A stretch of 64,000 nt of DNA from JBBQXH01 sp963710975 (GTDB lineage: Bacteria; Actinomycetota; Thermoleophilia; Gaiellales; Gaiellaceae). Positions 16,862 to 25,218 of this stretch are shown here, in pieces. Location of the stretch: NCBI GenBank assembly GCA_963710975.1, contig CAVQCG010000003.1:496001-560000 (forward strand), written 5' to 3'. Within the stretch, counting starts at the first letter, position 1. Every line of letters begins with the position of its first letter. The notes under the pieces are model-generated. The model was not told where the DNA came from and searched no databases. It saw nothing but the letters and a program-made list of their open reading frames with translations. The translations under genes were made by a program, and so were the position numbers.

Positions 16862-18382
16862 ATGGCGATTGCGATGCTTTCCGATTCGGTGGTCGGCGAT
16901 CTCGTCGATATCTGCGGCGAGGACCACGTGTTCACGGGAGCCTCGGCGCGCTTCAACCGCGCCCGCGTACCCGCGCCCTTCCCGGCCCACCGCTGGGCGG
17001 AATTCATCCCGGACGCGGTCGTCCTGCCGACGAGTGCCGAGCAGATCTCGGAGGTCGTCAAGCTCGCAAACCGCGAGGGGATCCCGGTGGTGCCGCGAGC
17101 AGGCGGAACCGGCCTGACGGACGGCGCAGTTCCGTTGCGACACGGGATCCTCGTCGACGTGAAGCTGATGAACAGGATCGTCGAGATCGACGTCGACGAC
17201 CGGACGGTCACGGTGCAGCCCGGAATCAACATGCTGAAGCTCTCCCAGGAGCTGCAGCCGCTCGGCTACATCTATCCGGACGACCCGGCCTCGTATCCGT
17301 GCTCGCTCGTCGGCGGGCGTATCGGAACGAACGGCTGGAGCCTGATCGGCGGCCGCTACGGTCATACGCGTGATCTCGTCATCAGCTTCGAGATGGTGCT
17401 GCCGACGGGAGAGATCATCCGAGTCGGCGAGGGCGGCGGGAAGAAGATCCGCAAGTCGTCGTCGGGCTACCAGCTCAAGCACCTGTTCATGGGCCACCAG
17501 GGGACCCTCGGGATCGTCACGGAGGCGACGCTCGAGCTCGTCCCGAGGCCCGAGGCGGAGTTCGCGGCCTTCTTCTCCTACCCGTCGTACATGGACGGCT
17601 GGAAGGCGACGGGCGACTTCGCGCGCTCCGGACTCGCAACCCTCGCCGGCGTCGTCCTGTTCGACGAGTGGAAGCTCGCCTACCTTCGCCGTGACGACGA
17701 GGCGTGGATCCCGTCTCCGGACTGGGTGAAGAGCATCGTCGCCGTCGCGTCGTACGGTCAGAAGGACGAGGTGAGGGCCGGCGCGAAGCAGATCATGCGG
17801 ATCGCCAGGGCGAACGGCTCGACCTACGCAGGCGACGAGATCTCGATGGGCGACTGGGCCTCGCGTCACGATCGCTACGCAACGCCGCAGCACGGGCGCA
17901 CCCGGGACGGCCAGGTGGCGCTCATGAGCTGGCACTGCGAGGACGCGGCGATCAACTACACGCAGCTTCCGGCAGTGCGGGAGAAGTGGCACCGCATCGT
18001 CGACGGGCTTCGCGAGCGCTTCGACGCCTTCGACGACTGGGGCATGTTCTCGTACACGAACGGTGCCTTCCGGCCGGGCGGCGACTACTTGACGGAGATC
18101 GACGTCGGCATCTGGGAGCAGAAGTGGGACGAGCCGATGTGGGAAGCCTGGGTCGACGCGAAGCGCGAGATCGCGCGCGTCTCCATCGAACACGGTGGAT
18201 CGATGACGGCCTGTCACGGCTCCTGCCGCGAGGGCGAGGTCGATCTCGTCCCGCTCGAGCTCGGCGGCGGCTTCGACGTCATGAAGAAGATCAAGCGAAC
18301 CCTCGATCCGAACAACGTCATGAATCCGGGGAAGTACCTGCTCGACCAGGCCTACGAGCTCGACGAGGAAGGTGAGGACTGA
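16862..18382 (+). CDS. FAD-binding oxidase (GlcD/D-lactate dehydrogenase-like, PCMH fold)
   Basis: This 506-aa protein starts at ATG 16862, one base after the preceding stop. The PCMH FAD domain is seen as PTSAEQISEVVKLANREGIP, VPRAGGTGLTDGAVP, TVQPGINMLKL, GGRIGTNGWSLIGGRYGHT and SSGYQLKHLFMGHQGTLGIV. The C-terminal FAD-oxidase domain ends in RTLDPNNVMNPGKY. GlcD-type subunits oxidise 2-hydroxy acids or similar alcohols with FAD. The Fe-S partner encoded just upstream would take the electrons. NGGR/Y and substrate residues do not allow choosing between glycolate, lactate and other substrates. The next gene starts inside its stop codon (TGATG). Confidence 0.92.
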   Translation: MAIAMLSDSVVGDLVDICGEDHVFTGASARFNRARVPAPFPAHRWAEFIPDAVVLPTSAEQISEVVKLANREGIPVVPRAGGTGLTDGAVPLRHGILVDVKLMNRIVEIDVDDRTVTVQPGINMLKLSQELQPLGYIYPDDPASYPCSLVGGRIGTNGWSLIGGRYGHTRDLVISFEMVLPTGEIIRVGEGGGKKIRKSSSGYQLKHLFMGHQGTLGIVTEATLELVPRPEAEFAAFFSYPSYMDGWKATGDFARSGLATLAGVVLFDEWKLAYLRRDDEAWIPSPDWVKSIVAVASYGQKDEVRAGAKQIMRIARANGSTYAGDEISMGDWASRHDRYATPQHGRTRDGQVALMSWHCEDAAINYTQLPAVREKWHRIVDGLRERFDAFDDWGMFSYTNGAFRPGGDYLTEIDVGIWEQKWDEPMWEAWVDAKREIARVSIEHGGSMTACHGSCREGEVDLVPLELGGGFDVMKKIKRTLDPNNVMNPGKYLLDQAYELDEEGED

Positions 18383-18642
18383 TGCTCGGCTTCAGGCTTT
18401 CAGCGCAGAGGCCACCCGAGGCGCACCGCGTCGCAGACGGCGTCGTCAGCCGCTACGAGCACATCTACGAAATCGATCCGGCGCTCATGCAGGACCACGT
18501 ACGCCAGCAGGCGATTCCCGAGTGGGACTTCCACCGCATCGTGGCCAGCCGCCTGGAACACCTTGCCTGGATGCATGACCACTTCGCCGACTCGGTGATC
18601 TCCGGCGAGGAGCTGTTGAAGGAGATCGAGGCGGAGGAGTAG
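18382..18642 (+). CDS. 86-aa orphan protein coupled to the FAD oxidase
   Basis: The ATG at 18382 shares a base with the upstream stop (TGATG), a classical coupled junction, and the gene ends 3 bp before the following SDR. The product is soluble, acidic and mostly helical, with VSRYEHIYEIDPALMQDHVR, EWDFHRIVASRLEHLAWMHD and a C-terminal SGEELLKEIEAEE. I recognise no domain. Tight coupling to the FAD/Fe-S pair suggests a small subunit or assembly factor of that oxidoreductase. This is inference from position only. Codon use matches the neighbours, supporting a real gene. Confidence 0.75.
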   Translation: MLGFRLSAQRPPEAHRVADGVVSRYEHIYEIDPALMQDHVRQQAIPEWDFHRIVASRLEHLAWMHDHFADSVISGEELLKEIEAEE

Positions 18643-18645
18643 GCC

Positions 18646-19413
18646 GTGCGGCTCGCCGGGAAGGCTGGGGTCGTCACGGGCACGTCGAAGGGTCTTGGCC
18701 GGGAGATCCTGCGCGCGTTGACGAGAGAGGGCGCGGCGATCGTCGCGCTCTCCCGCGATGCCCAGCGCGGGCAGGCAGGGGTCGACGAGGTCGTCGACGC
18801 GGGCGGCCGCGCGGTGTTCCAGCAGGGCGACGTCACGCGGGAGGAAGACATCGTCCGCGCGATCGAGCGCTGCAAGAGCGAGTTCGGCACCCTCGACCTG
18901 ATGATCGCGAACGCCGGCATCCTCGGCGAGGGACGGCTGCACGAGACCACGAACGAGCAGTGGAACGACCTCGTCGCCGTTCACCTGACCGGGACGTTCT
19001 GGTGCTGCAAGCATGCGATCGAGGCGATGCGGGACCAGGGTGGCGGGGCGATCGTCACCGTGGGCTCGATTCTTTCCTTCACGGGCGACGGCTACCTCGC
19101 CGCCTACACGGCGATGAAGTCGGGCATCCTCGGTCTGACCAAGGCAATCGCCATCGACTACGCGCTCGAGGGAATCCGATGCAACTGCATCTGTCCGGGC
19201 GATATGGAGACGCCGATGATCCAGCAGTACTTCGAGGGCACCGACGACCCGGTGGCGGCTCGGGCGGAGATGGAGGGCGCCTACCCGAGCAGGCGGATCG
19301 CTGATCCGAAGGAGGTCGCGGCCGCGGTTCTCTTCCTCTGCTGCGACGAGGCGTCCTTCGTGAGCGGCGCACCGCTACTCGTCGACGGCGCCCTCACGGC
19401 GAAGACCTATTGA
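18646..19413 (+). CDS. SDR-family NAD(P)-dependent dehydrogenase
   Basis: This is a 255-aa classical SDR starting at GTG 18646. It has the cofactor motif TGTSKGLG, NAG after strand 4, and a complete catalytic set: Ser in VGSILSFTGD and Tyr/Lys in YTAMKSGILGLTKA. CICPGDMETPM and a C-terminal SGAPLLVDGALTAKTY complete the fold. It would oxidise or reduce a hydroxyl/keto group of the operon substrate. It is placed between the 86-aa protein and a GST, and its stop overlaps the GST start (TGATG). Coupled SDR plus GST genes occur in aryl-ether cleavage systems, but nothing here proves that role. Confidence 0.92.
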   Translation: MRLAGKAGVVTGTSKGLGREILRALTREGAAIVALSRDAQRGQAGVDEVVDAGGRAVFQQGDVTREEDIVRAIERCKSEFGTLDLMIANAGILGEGRLHETTNEQWNDLVAVHLTGTFWCCKHAIEAMRDQGGGAIVTVGSILSFTGDGYLAAYTAMKSGILGLTKAIAIDYALEGIRCNCICPGDMETPMIQQYFEGTDDPVAARAEMEGAYPSRRIADPKEVAAAVLFLCCDEASFVSGAPLLVDGALTAKTY

Positions 19414-20012
19414 TGCTCCTCTGGAATTCGCAGGTCTCGGGCAACTGCTACAAGGTCAGGCTTCTCCTCGCCCAGCTCGGGATCCCGTACGAACGGCGCG
19501 AGCTGAGCGTTGTCGACCGGTCGAATCGCGCAGAGCTGCTCGCCGGCAAGAATCCCGCACTTCGGGTTCCTACGCTGGAGCTCGACGATGGACGGTGCCT
19601 GGCGGAGTCGAACGCGATCATGTGGTACCTGGCCGACGGGACGCCCTACCTGCCGGCGGATGCGTTCGAGCGGGCGCAGGTGCTCCAGTGGCTCTTCTTC
19701 GAGCAGTACCAGCACGAGCCGACGATCGCGGTCGTCCGCTTCTGGCTCGCCTACTCCGGCGAGCCGCAGCGCTACGCATCTCGGATCGATGCGAAGCGGG
19801 CGGACGGCTACGTGGCCCTCGACGCGATGGAGGGATACCTGCGCGGGCGCGAGTTCCTTGTCGGGAGTGGCTATTCGATCGCCGACATCGGTCTGTACGC
19901 GTATACCCACGTCGCGCACGAAGGCGGCTTCGACCTCGAGCGGTATCCCGCGATCCGGGACTGGCTCGACCAGGTCGTAGAGCAACCTTGCCACGTTCCC
20001 ATCGATCTCTGA
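19413..20012 (+). CDS. Glutathione S-transferase family protein
   Basis: This 199-aa protein begins at ATG 19413. It has an N-terminal thioredoxin-like domain with the active-site region NSQVSGNCYKVRLLLAQLG, the cis-Pro/GSH-binding NPALRVPTLELDD and LAESNAIMWYLA. A helical C-terminal domain with FLVGSGYSIADIGLYAYTHVA (the N-capping box) follows. GSTs attack electrophiles or cleave ethers with glutathione. Most actinobacteria use mycothiol instead, so the in-vivo thiol is uncertain. It is translationally coupled to the SDR and 9 bp before the first LLM gene. Confidence 0.9.
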   Translation: MLLWNSQVSGNCYKVRLLLAQLGIPYERRELSVVDRSNRAELLAGKNPALRVPTLELDDGRCLAESNAIMWYLADGTPYLPADAFERAQVLQWLFFEQYQHEPTIAVVRFWLAYSGEPQRYASRIDAKRADGYVALDAMEGYLRGREFLVGSGYSIADIGLYAYTHVAHEGGFDLERYPAIRDWLDQVVEQPCHVPIDL

Positions 20013-20021
20013 GAAGCCAGG

Positions 20022-21071
20022 ATGCGTCTCAGCATCGAGCTTGTTCCCGAGCAGCCGGTCGCGGAGCTGATCGACACCATCGAGCTGGCCGACGACCTCG
20101 GGTTTGCGGTCTGCTTCGCGGTGGATGAGACCTACCACAAGGACATGTGGCAAATCCTTGCGGCCGCCGCCGGCCGCACGCGACAGATCCACCTCTCACC
20201 CGGGGTGACTCACGTCGTCCTCAAGGATCCGACGATCATCGCCCACCAGCTTGCGACCCTCGACGAGCTCAGCGGTGGTCGTGCCGAGGCGGCGTTCTCG
20301 CTCGGGAATCTCGCGATGCTCGAGCAGTACCACGTCGATTGGCGCGCAGGGAGTCCCTTACGCAGGCTGCGCGAGGCACATCACGTCATGCGGACGATGC
20401 TGGATGAGGGTCGGCTCGACTTCGAGGGCGAGATCTTCCAGTACACGGGCCTCTTCACGGCAGCCAGGCCGGTGCAGGCGCATCTCCCTATCAAGCTCGG
20501 AGGCATGCGCGGTCCGAAGTCGTTCGAGCTTGCGGGAGAGATCAGCGACGGCGTGTACACGGCCTGTGCCTTCTCGCCCTGCGCGCTGCAATTCGTCGCG
20601 GATCACGTGCGGATCGGCGCGGAGCGAGCTGGACGAGACTGGCGGGCTCTCGATATCGGCGCGTCGTTCACCTGTGCGGTGTCCGTCGACGGTAAGGCGG
20701 CGAAGGAAGCGGCACGGGTCAAGGCCGCGTTCTACATTCCGTCGATGCCCCGGGAGCTGATCGAGCGACACGGCATCGAGTTCGACCGAGTGCTGCCGAT
20801 CAACGAGGCATTCGCTGGCGGCGACGTCGCCCGCGCACTCGAGTTGACGACACCCGACCTCGGTGACGCGTTCGCACTCGCCGGGACGCCGGAGGAGATC
20901 GTCGAGCGGATCGAGCGCGACGTCATTCCGAGCGGCTTCAACCACATCGTCTTCGCGCTCACCGACCCGTTTCTCGTCGAGAGCTGGGCAGGCTTGACGG
21001 TCGACGGCCTGCCGGATGTCAACGACCAGCTTCGCCTCATCCACGACCATGTGTTGCCCGCACTTGCCTGA
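20022..21071 (+). CDS. LLM-class flavin-dependent oxidoreductase (tandem copy 1)
   Basis: A 349-aa luciferase-like TIM barrel of the F420/methylene-tetrahydromethanopterin-reductase type. Family blocks include the early ETYHKDMWQILAAAAGRT, HQLATLDELSGGRAE, REAHHVMRTMLDEGRLDFEG, and the C-terminal LAGTPEEIVERIERDV with GFNHIVFALTD. It probably uses reduced F420 or FMN to reduce, or with O2 to oxygenate, a small substrate. The sequence cannot choose. It is the first of three tandem paralogues, each about 348 aa and carrying ETYHKD or ETWHKD at the same place. Confidence 0.9.
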   Translation: MRLSIELVPEQPVAELIDTIELADDLGFAVCFAVDETYHKDMWQILAAAAGRTRQIHLSPGVTHVVLKDPTIIAHQLATLDELSGGRAEAAFSLGNLAMLEQYHVDWRAGSPLRRLREAHHVMRTMLDEGRLDFEGEIFQYTGLFTAARPVQAHLPIKLGGMRGPKSFELAGEISDGVYTACAFSPCALQFVADHVRIGAERAGRDWRALDIGASFTCAVSVDGKAAKEAARVKAAFYIPSMPRELIERHGIEFDRVLPINEAFAGGDVARALELTTPDLGDAFALAGTPEEIVERIERDVIPSGFNHIVFALTDPFLVESWAGLTVDGLPDVNDQLRLIHDHVLPALA

Positions 21072-21084
21072 GGAGGTGCCACCG

Positions 21085-22134
21085 ATGAATTTCAGCTACG
21101 CGACCCTGCCCGACCACCCAATCCAGGAGCTTCTGGACACGATCGCGCTGGCGGACGAGCTCGGCTTCTACGCCGCGTACGGAGCCGACGAGACCTACCA
21201 CAAGGACTCTTGGCAGATCTTCGCGGCCGCTTCCGCGCGCACCAGCAGGATCCGCATGGGCCCGTGTGTGACGCACGTGATCCTCAAGGACCCGACGATC
21301 CTCGCCCATCAGATAGCGACGCTCGACGAACTCTCGAGCGGTCGGGCCGACGTCGTCTACTCGATCGGCAACATCGCAATGCTCGAGCAGTACCACATCG
21401 ACTGGAAGACCGGCGGCCAGATCAAACGGCTGCGCGAGGCGCATCACGTCATGCGGACGTTCCTCGACGAGGGCAAGATCGACTTCGACGGCGAGTTCTA
21501 CCGCTACACGGGTCTCTTCACTGCAGCGAGGCCCGTCCAGGAGCACGTTCCGTTGAAGATCGGGGCGATGCGTGGCCCGAAGTCCTTCGAGCTCGCCGGA
21601 GAGATCGCGGACGGGATGCATCAAGCGCTCGCGTACTCGCGCGAAGCGCTCGCGTACGCAACGGACCACGTCAAGATCGGAGCCGAGAACGCCGGGCGCG
21701 ACTGGCGCGAGCTCGACCTCGGAGCCTGGATGGTGACCTCGATCTCGGAGGACGGCGCGGCTGCCAAGCAGGCGGCACGAGTCGTCGTCGCCTTCTACAT
21801 CCCCGCGATGCCGCGCGAGCAGATCGAGCGGCACGGAATCGACCCCGAGAGCTTGCAGCCGATCATGGACGCGTTCGGGCGAGGTGACGTCGAGGCGGCC
21901 ATCGAGCTGACCACCATGGATCTCACCGAGCGTCTCTCGCTGTCGGGTACGCCTGAGGAATGGGTCGAGCGGATCCGTCAGGACGTCGTTCCCACCGGAT
22001 TCAACCACGTGATCTGCGCGCCGATCGATTCGTTCCTCGTCGAGGCGTGGTCGGGCCGAAAAGTGGATAACGTGCCGGACCAGCAAGGGCAGCTGCGGCT
22101 GATCCACGACAAGGTGATGCCGTTCTTCCGGTAG
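21085..22134 (+). CDS. LLM-class flavin-dependent oxidoreductase (tandem copy 2)
   Basis: The ATG at 21085 lies behind GAGGAGGTG and gives 349 aa, exactly the length of copy 1. Conserved blocks are GADETYHKDSWQIFAAAS, IATLDELSSGRADVVYSIGN, LEQYHIDWKTGG, LREAHHVMRTFLDEGKIDFD, and LSGTPEEWVERIRQDVVP with GFNHVICAPIDSF. It is closest to copies 1 and 3, and duplication within the operon is the simplest origin. The three may act on successive intermediates or on differently substituted substrates, which is inference. Confidence 0.9.
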   Translation: MNFSYATLPDHPIQELLDTIALADELGFYAAYGADETYHKDSWQIFAAASARTSRIRMGPCVTHVILKDPTILAHQIATLDELSSGRADVVYSIGNIAMLEQYHIDWKTGGQIKRLREAHHVMRTFLDEGKIDFDGEFYRYTGLFTAARPVQEHVPLKIGAMRGPKSFELAGEIADGMHQALAYSREALAYATDHVKIGAENAGRDWRELDLGAWMVTSISEDGAAAKQAARVVVAFYIPAMPREQIERHGIDPESLQPIMDAFGRGDVEAAIELTTMDLTERLSLSGTPEEWVERIRQDVVPTGFNHVICAPIDSFLVEAWSGRKVDNVPDQQGQLRLIHDKVMPFFR

Positions 22135-22156
22135 AGGGTCAAGGAGGAGGTAAGCG

Positions 22157-23200
22157 ATGAAGTTCAGCTACGTCATGCTTCCGGACTACCCGCTCGCGGA
22201 GTCGATGGAGATGATCAAGACCGCGGACGAGCTCGGCTACCACGCGGTCTACTCCGTCGACGAGACCTGGCACAAGGATCCATGGGTGATCTTCGCGGCC
22301 GCCGCGGACAAGACGAAGAGGATCCGCTTCGGGCCGAACCTCACGCCGATCGGCCTGCGTGAGCCGACGCTCATCTGCCAGGCGCTCGCAACGCTCGACG
22401 AGCTGACGGGCGGGCGCACGGAGTGCGTCTACTCGATCGGGAACTTCGGTCTCCTCGCCCAGTACCACATCGACTGGGCGAAGACCAAGCCTCTGTCGCG
22501 GGTCAAGGAGGCGCATCACGTCATGCGGACGTTCCTCGACGAGGGCAAGATCGACTTCGAGGGCGACTTCTACAAGTACTCGGGGCTCTTCACGTTCGCA
22601 CGTCCGGTGCAAGAGCGGGTTCCGTTGATCATCGGCGCGATGCGCGGGCCGAAGTCCTTCCAGGTCGCGGGCGAGATCTCGGACGGTTGCCACCACGCGC
22701 TCTCCTACTCGAAGGAGGCGTACGAGTATCTCGTCGAGAACGTCAAGATCGGCGCCGAGCGTGGAGGGCGGAACTGGCAGGACCTCGACATCGGCGCCTG
22801 GTGCGTGATCGTCTGCGCCGAGGACTCAGCCGAGGCGAAGCGGACCGCCGGGACGATGGTTGCCTTCTACATCTCGTCGATGCCGCACGAGCAGCTCGAG
22901 CGGCACGGGATCGATCCGGCAGACATGGCGCCGATCGTGGAGGCGCTCGGCAAGGGAGAGCTCGACAAGGCGCTCGAGCTGACGTCGGCCGAGGTCGCCG
23001 AGAAGCTCTCCATCGCCGGGACGCCCGAGGAGTGCGTTGCCCGTATCAAGGACATCGAGTCCACTGGGGTCAACCACATGATCCTCTGCGTCACCGACCC
23101 GCACATCGTGAAGGCGTTCACGGGCCGGGACGTGCAGGTTCCGGACGTCAACGGCCAGCTCCGGCTGATCGCCGACAAGGTGATCCCGGCGTTCAACTAG
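22157..23200 (+). CDS. LLM-class flavin-dependent oxidoreductase (tandem copy 3)
   Basis: This 347-aa protein starts at ATG 22157 after AGGAGGTAAGCG. It contains VDETWHKDPWVIFAAAADKT, LATLDELTGGRTECVYSIGN, LLAQYHIDWAKTKPL and VKEAHHVMRTFLDEGKIDFE, with the C-terminal IAGTPEECVARIKDIESTG. The first shared motif has Trp in place of Tyr (ETWHKD), so this copy may prefer a different ligand. The gene follows copy 2 by 22 bp and precedes an M42 peptidase by 32 bp, all on the same strand. Confidence 0.9.
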   Translation: MKFSYVMLPDYPLAESMEMIKTADELGYHAVYSVDETWHKDPWVIFAAAADKTKRIRFGPNLTPIGLREPTLICQALATLDELTGGRTECVYSIGNFGLLAQYHIDWAKTKPLSRVKEAHHVMRTFLDEGKIDFEGDFYKYSGLFTFARPVQERVPLIIGAMRGPKSFQVAGEISDGCHHALSYSKEAYEYLVENVKIGAERGGRNWQDLDIGAWCVIVCAEDSAEAKRTAGTMVAFYISSMPHEQLERHGIDPADMAPIVEALGKGELDKALELTSAEVAEKLSIAGTPEECVARIKDIESTGVNHMILCVTDPHIVKAFTGRDVQVPDVNGQLRLIADKVIPAFN

Positions 23201-23232
23201 ACGCGCCGAGGCCAGACTGGAGGGAGATCGGA

Positions 23233-24333
23233 ATGAGCGACCCCATGCACGAGGTGCTCGCGCGGCTCGATGCCGCGATCGGCGTCTCGGGCGACGAGGG
23301 CGCAGTCGCGACGGTGATCCGTGACGAGCTGGCCGGCTTCTACGACGAGCACGTCGAGGACAGTCTCGGGAACAACGACTTCGTCAAGCGAGGCGTCGAT
23401 GGAGCGCCCACGGTCATGCTGTGCGCCCACATGGACGAGATCGGCTTCATCGTCCAGAGCATCGAGGAGGCAGGGTTCGTCCGGATCGCACCGGTGGGAT
23501 TCCACGACGCCCGCATGGTGGTCGACCAACGCCTGACGATCCACGGGGAGAGTGGACCGGTCGAAGGAGTTACGGGCGCGAAGCCTGCTCACGTCCTGAC
23601 CACGGAGGAGCAGGCGAAGGTCATCCCGCTCGAGCAGCTCTTCGTCGACGTCGGGTCGGCGAGCGCCGAGGAGACGGAGGAGATGGGAATCCGCATCGGT
23701 CAGCTCGCGACCTTCTCCCGGACCGGCGTGCGCCTCAACGAGACGAAGGTCTTCACCGGCAAGGCCGTGGACGATCGCGCCGGTTGTGCGGTCATGGTCG
23801 AGGTGATGCGGCGTCTGCCCGAGCACGACATCGCAGCGACGGTCTGCGCGACGGCGGCCGTCCAGGAGGAGCTCGGTATCCGCGGAGCGACGGTGTCCGG
23901 GCTTCGCGTCCAGCCCGACGTCGCGCTCGCGATCGACGTGACGCTCTGCGGTGACACTCCCGGAATCGAGCTGTCGCGGCTTCCGATCAAGCTCGGGGCC
24001 GGGCCGGCCATCAAGTACTTCGACTGGGCTCCGTCGATGCTGATCGGCAACGCCGTCCCACGGAGGCTGACGAAGCGGCTGGAAGAGGTAGCCACCGGCG
24101 CCGGGGTCGCCTTCCAGCGGGAGGTCCTCCTCGGCGGTGCGACCGACGCGTGGGGAATCTCTCTGAGCGGCCGCGGCATCTTGACCGGGTGTATCTCGCT
24201 CCCTTCGCGGTACATCCACTCGGCGGTCGGCTGCGTGCATCTCGACGATCTCGAGGGGGCCGTGTCGCTCATCCTCGCCTTCCTCGAGAGCGTTCGAAAC
24301 CCGGGTGACCCTCTCCTGGGAGGTGCGTCGTGA
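23233..24333 (+). CDS. M42 family metallopeptidase (glutamyl aminopeptidase/endoglucanase-like)
   Basis: The 366-aa protein starts at ATG 23233 after GGGAGATCGGA. Dinuclear metal and catalytic motifs of M42 are complete: CAHMDEIGFIV (His, Asp), AVDDRAGCAVMVEV (Asp), AAVQEELGIRGA (Glu-Glu) and PSRYIHSAVG (His). M42 enzymes are cytoplasmic tetrahedral aminopeptidases, though some act as deacylases. Being inside a redox operon next to a cupin, it may hydrolyse an amide or peptide-like intermediate rather than doing general proteolysis. That is inference. Its TGA overlaps the next GTG (GTGA). Confidence 0.9.
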   Translation: MSDPMHEVLARLDAAIGVSGDEGAVATVIRDELAGFYDEHVEDSLGNNDFVKRGVDGAPTVMLCAHMDEIGFIVQSIEEAGFVRIAPVGFHDARMVVDQRLTIHGESGPVEGVTGAKPAHVLTTEEQAKVIPLEQLFVDVGSASAEETEEMGIRIGQLATFSRTGVRLNETKVFTGKAVDDRAGCAVMVEVMRRLPEHDIAATVCATAAVQEELGIRGATVSGLRVQPDVALAIDVTLCGDTPGIELSRLPIKLGAGPAIKYFDWAPSMLIGNAVPRRLTKRLEEVATGAGVAFQREVLLGGATDAWGISLSGRGILTGCISLPSRYIHSAVGCVHLDDLEGAVSLILAFLESVRNPGDPLLGGAS

Positions 24334-24860
24334 TACCGGAAGCCACGCTTACCTCGAGCGAGGGAGGTCTCGTGCCCGAGGGTGAAGGATGGTTCGTCGT
24401 CAACGCCCGCGACGCTCGCTGGAAGGGCAGTGACGGTGCCGGGCGCTACTGCCAATTCGAGGGCGACGTCGAGTTCGCCGAGTACGGCGTCAACATCCAC
24501 GTCCTCGGGCCGGGCGAGCCCAACGCGATGTACCACCGTGAGGATCTCCAGGAGGACTTCCTCGTCCTCAGCGGTGAATGCCTGCTCCTCGTCGAGGGCG
24601 AAGAGCGGCGCCTCTCGGCGTGGGACTTCGTTCACTGTCCGGCATGGACCGAGCATGTCTTCGTCGGTGCCGGGACGGGCCCATGCGCGATTCTCATGAT
24701 CGGCTCGAGGCGCGAGGCGGGCCTCGTCTATCCGGTCTCCGAGGTCGCACAGCGTCACGGTGCGGGCGTCGCGGTCGAGACGACATTGCCGAACGAGGCC
24801 TACTCGGGCTCTCCAGAGTTCACGGAAACGCCATATCGGGAGGGTGACCTCGCGGGCTGA
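24330..24860 (+). CDS. Cupin-domain protein
   Basis: A 176-aa protein coupled to the M42 gene by a GTGA overlap. A single cupin barrel is visible: MYHREDLQEDFLVLSGECLL (motif 1, His and Glu ligands) and RRLSAWDFVHCPAWTEHVFVG (motif 2, His). The N-terminal extension DARWKGSDGAGRYCQFEG is well suited to a dioxygenase-like or binding cupin. The reaction is unassigned. It is the last tightly coupled member of the operon that starts at 15616. Confidence 0.85.
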   Translation: MIPEATLTSSEGGLVPEGEGWFVVNARDARWKGSDGAGRYCQFEGDVEFAEYGVNIHVLGPGEPNAMYHREDLQEDFLVLSGECLLLVEGEERRLSAWDFVHCPAWTEHVFVGAGTGPCAILMIGSRREAGLVYPVSEVAQRHGAGVAVETTLPNEAYSGSPEFTETPYREGDLAG

Positions 24861-24861
24861 C

Positions 24862-25191
24862 GTGGCGTACGACGAGAAGCTTTCAGAACGCGTCCGCGCT
24901 CTGCTCGAGCCGCAGGATGCCGTGACCGAGAAGAAGATGTTCGGCGGGCTCGCCTTCATGCTGCGCGGGAACATGTGCTGCGGTGTCCTGAAGGACGAGT
25001 TGATCCTGCGCCTGGGGCCGGAGGGTGGCGACCGAGCGCTCGACGAGCCTCACACCCGGCCGATGGACTTCACGGGCCGGCCGATGAGCAACTTCGTCAT
25101 CGTGACTCCGGAGGGACATGCCTCCGAGGAGGAACTCGGACGCTGGGTCGATCGGGCGGTCAGCTACACGTCGACACTCCCGCCCAAGTAG
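24862..25191 (+). CDS. TfoX/Sxy N-terminal-domain protein
   Basis: A 109-aa protein from GTG 24862, one base after the cupin stop. It matches the TfoX_N domain: EKKMFGGLAFMLRGNMCCGV near residues 20-40, LILRLGPEGG, RPMDFTGRPMSNFVIV and a final LGRWVDRAVSY. In gamma-proteobacteria TfoX/Sxy controls competence, but single-domain TfoX_N proteins are widespread and of unknown role. Nothing here indicates competence genes nearby. It is transcribed with the upstream operon and ends 27 bp before the amidase. Confidence 0.87.
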   Translation: MAYDEKLSERVRALLEPQDAVTEKKMFGGLAFMLRGNMCCGVLKDELILRLGPEGGDRALDEPHTRPMDFTGRPMSNFVIVTPEGHASEEELGRWVDRAVSYTSTLPPK

Positions 25192-25218
25192 AAAACGGCT
25201 GGTAGCGTCAGCCCGCGT

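Noticed and set aside
19413..20012. Beta-etherase (lignin LigE/LigF) assignment for the GST next to the SDR
   Set aside because: Only the SDR-GST adjacency supports it. Sequence motifs are those of general GSTs, so it was kept as speculation only.
24862..25191. A competence regulator based on the TfoX_N domain
   Set aside because: The single small domain is widespread with unknown role, and no competence or DNA-uptake genes are in the window.
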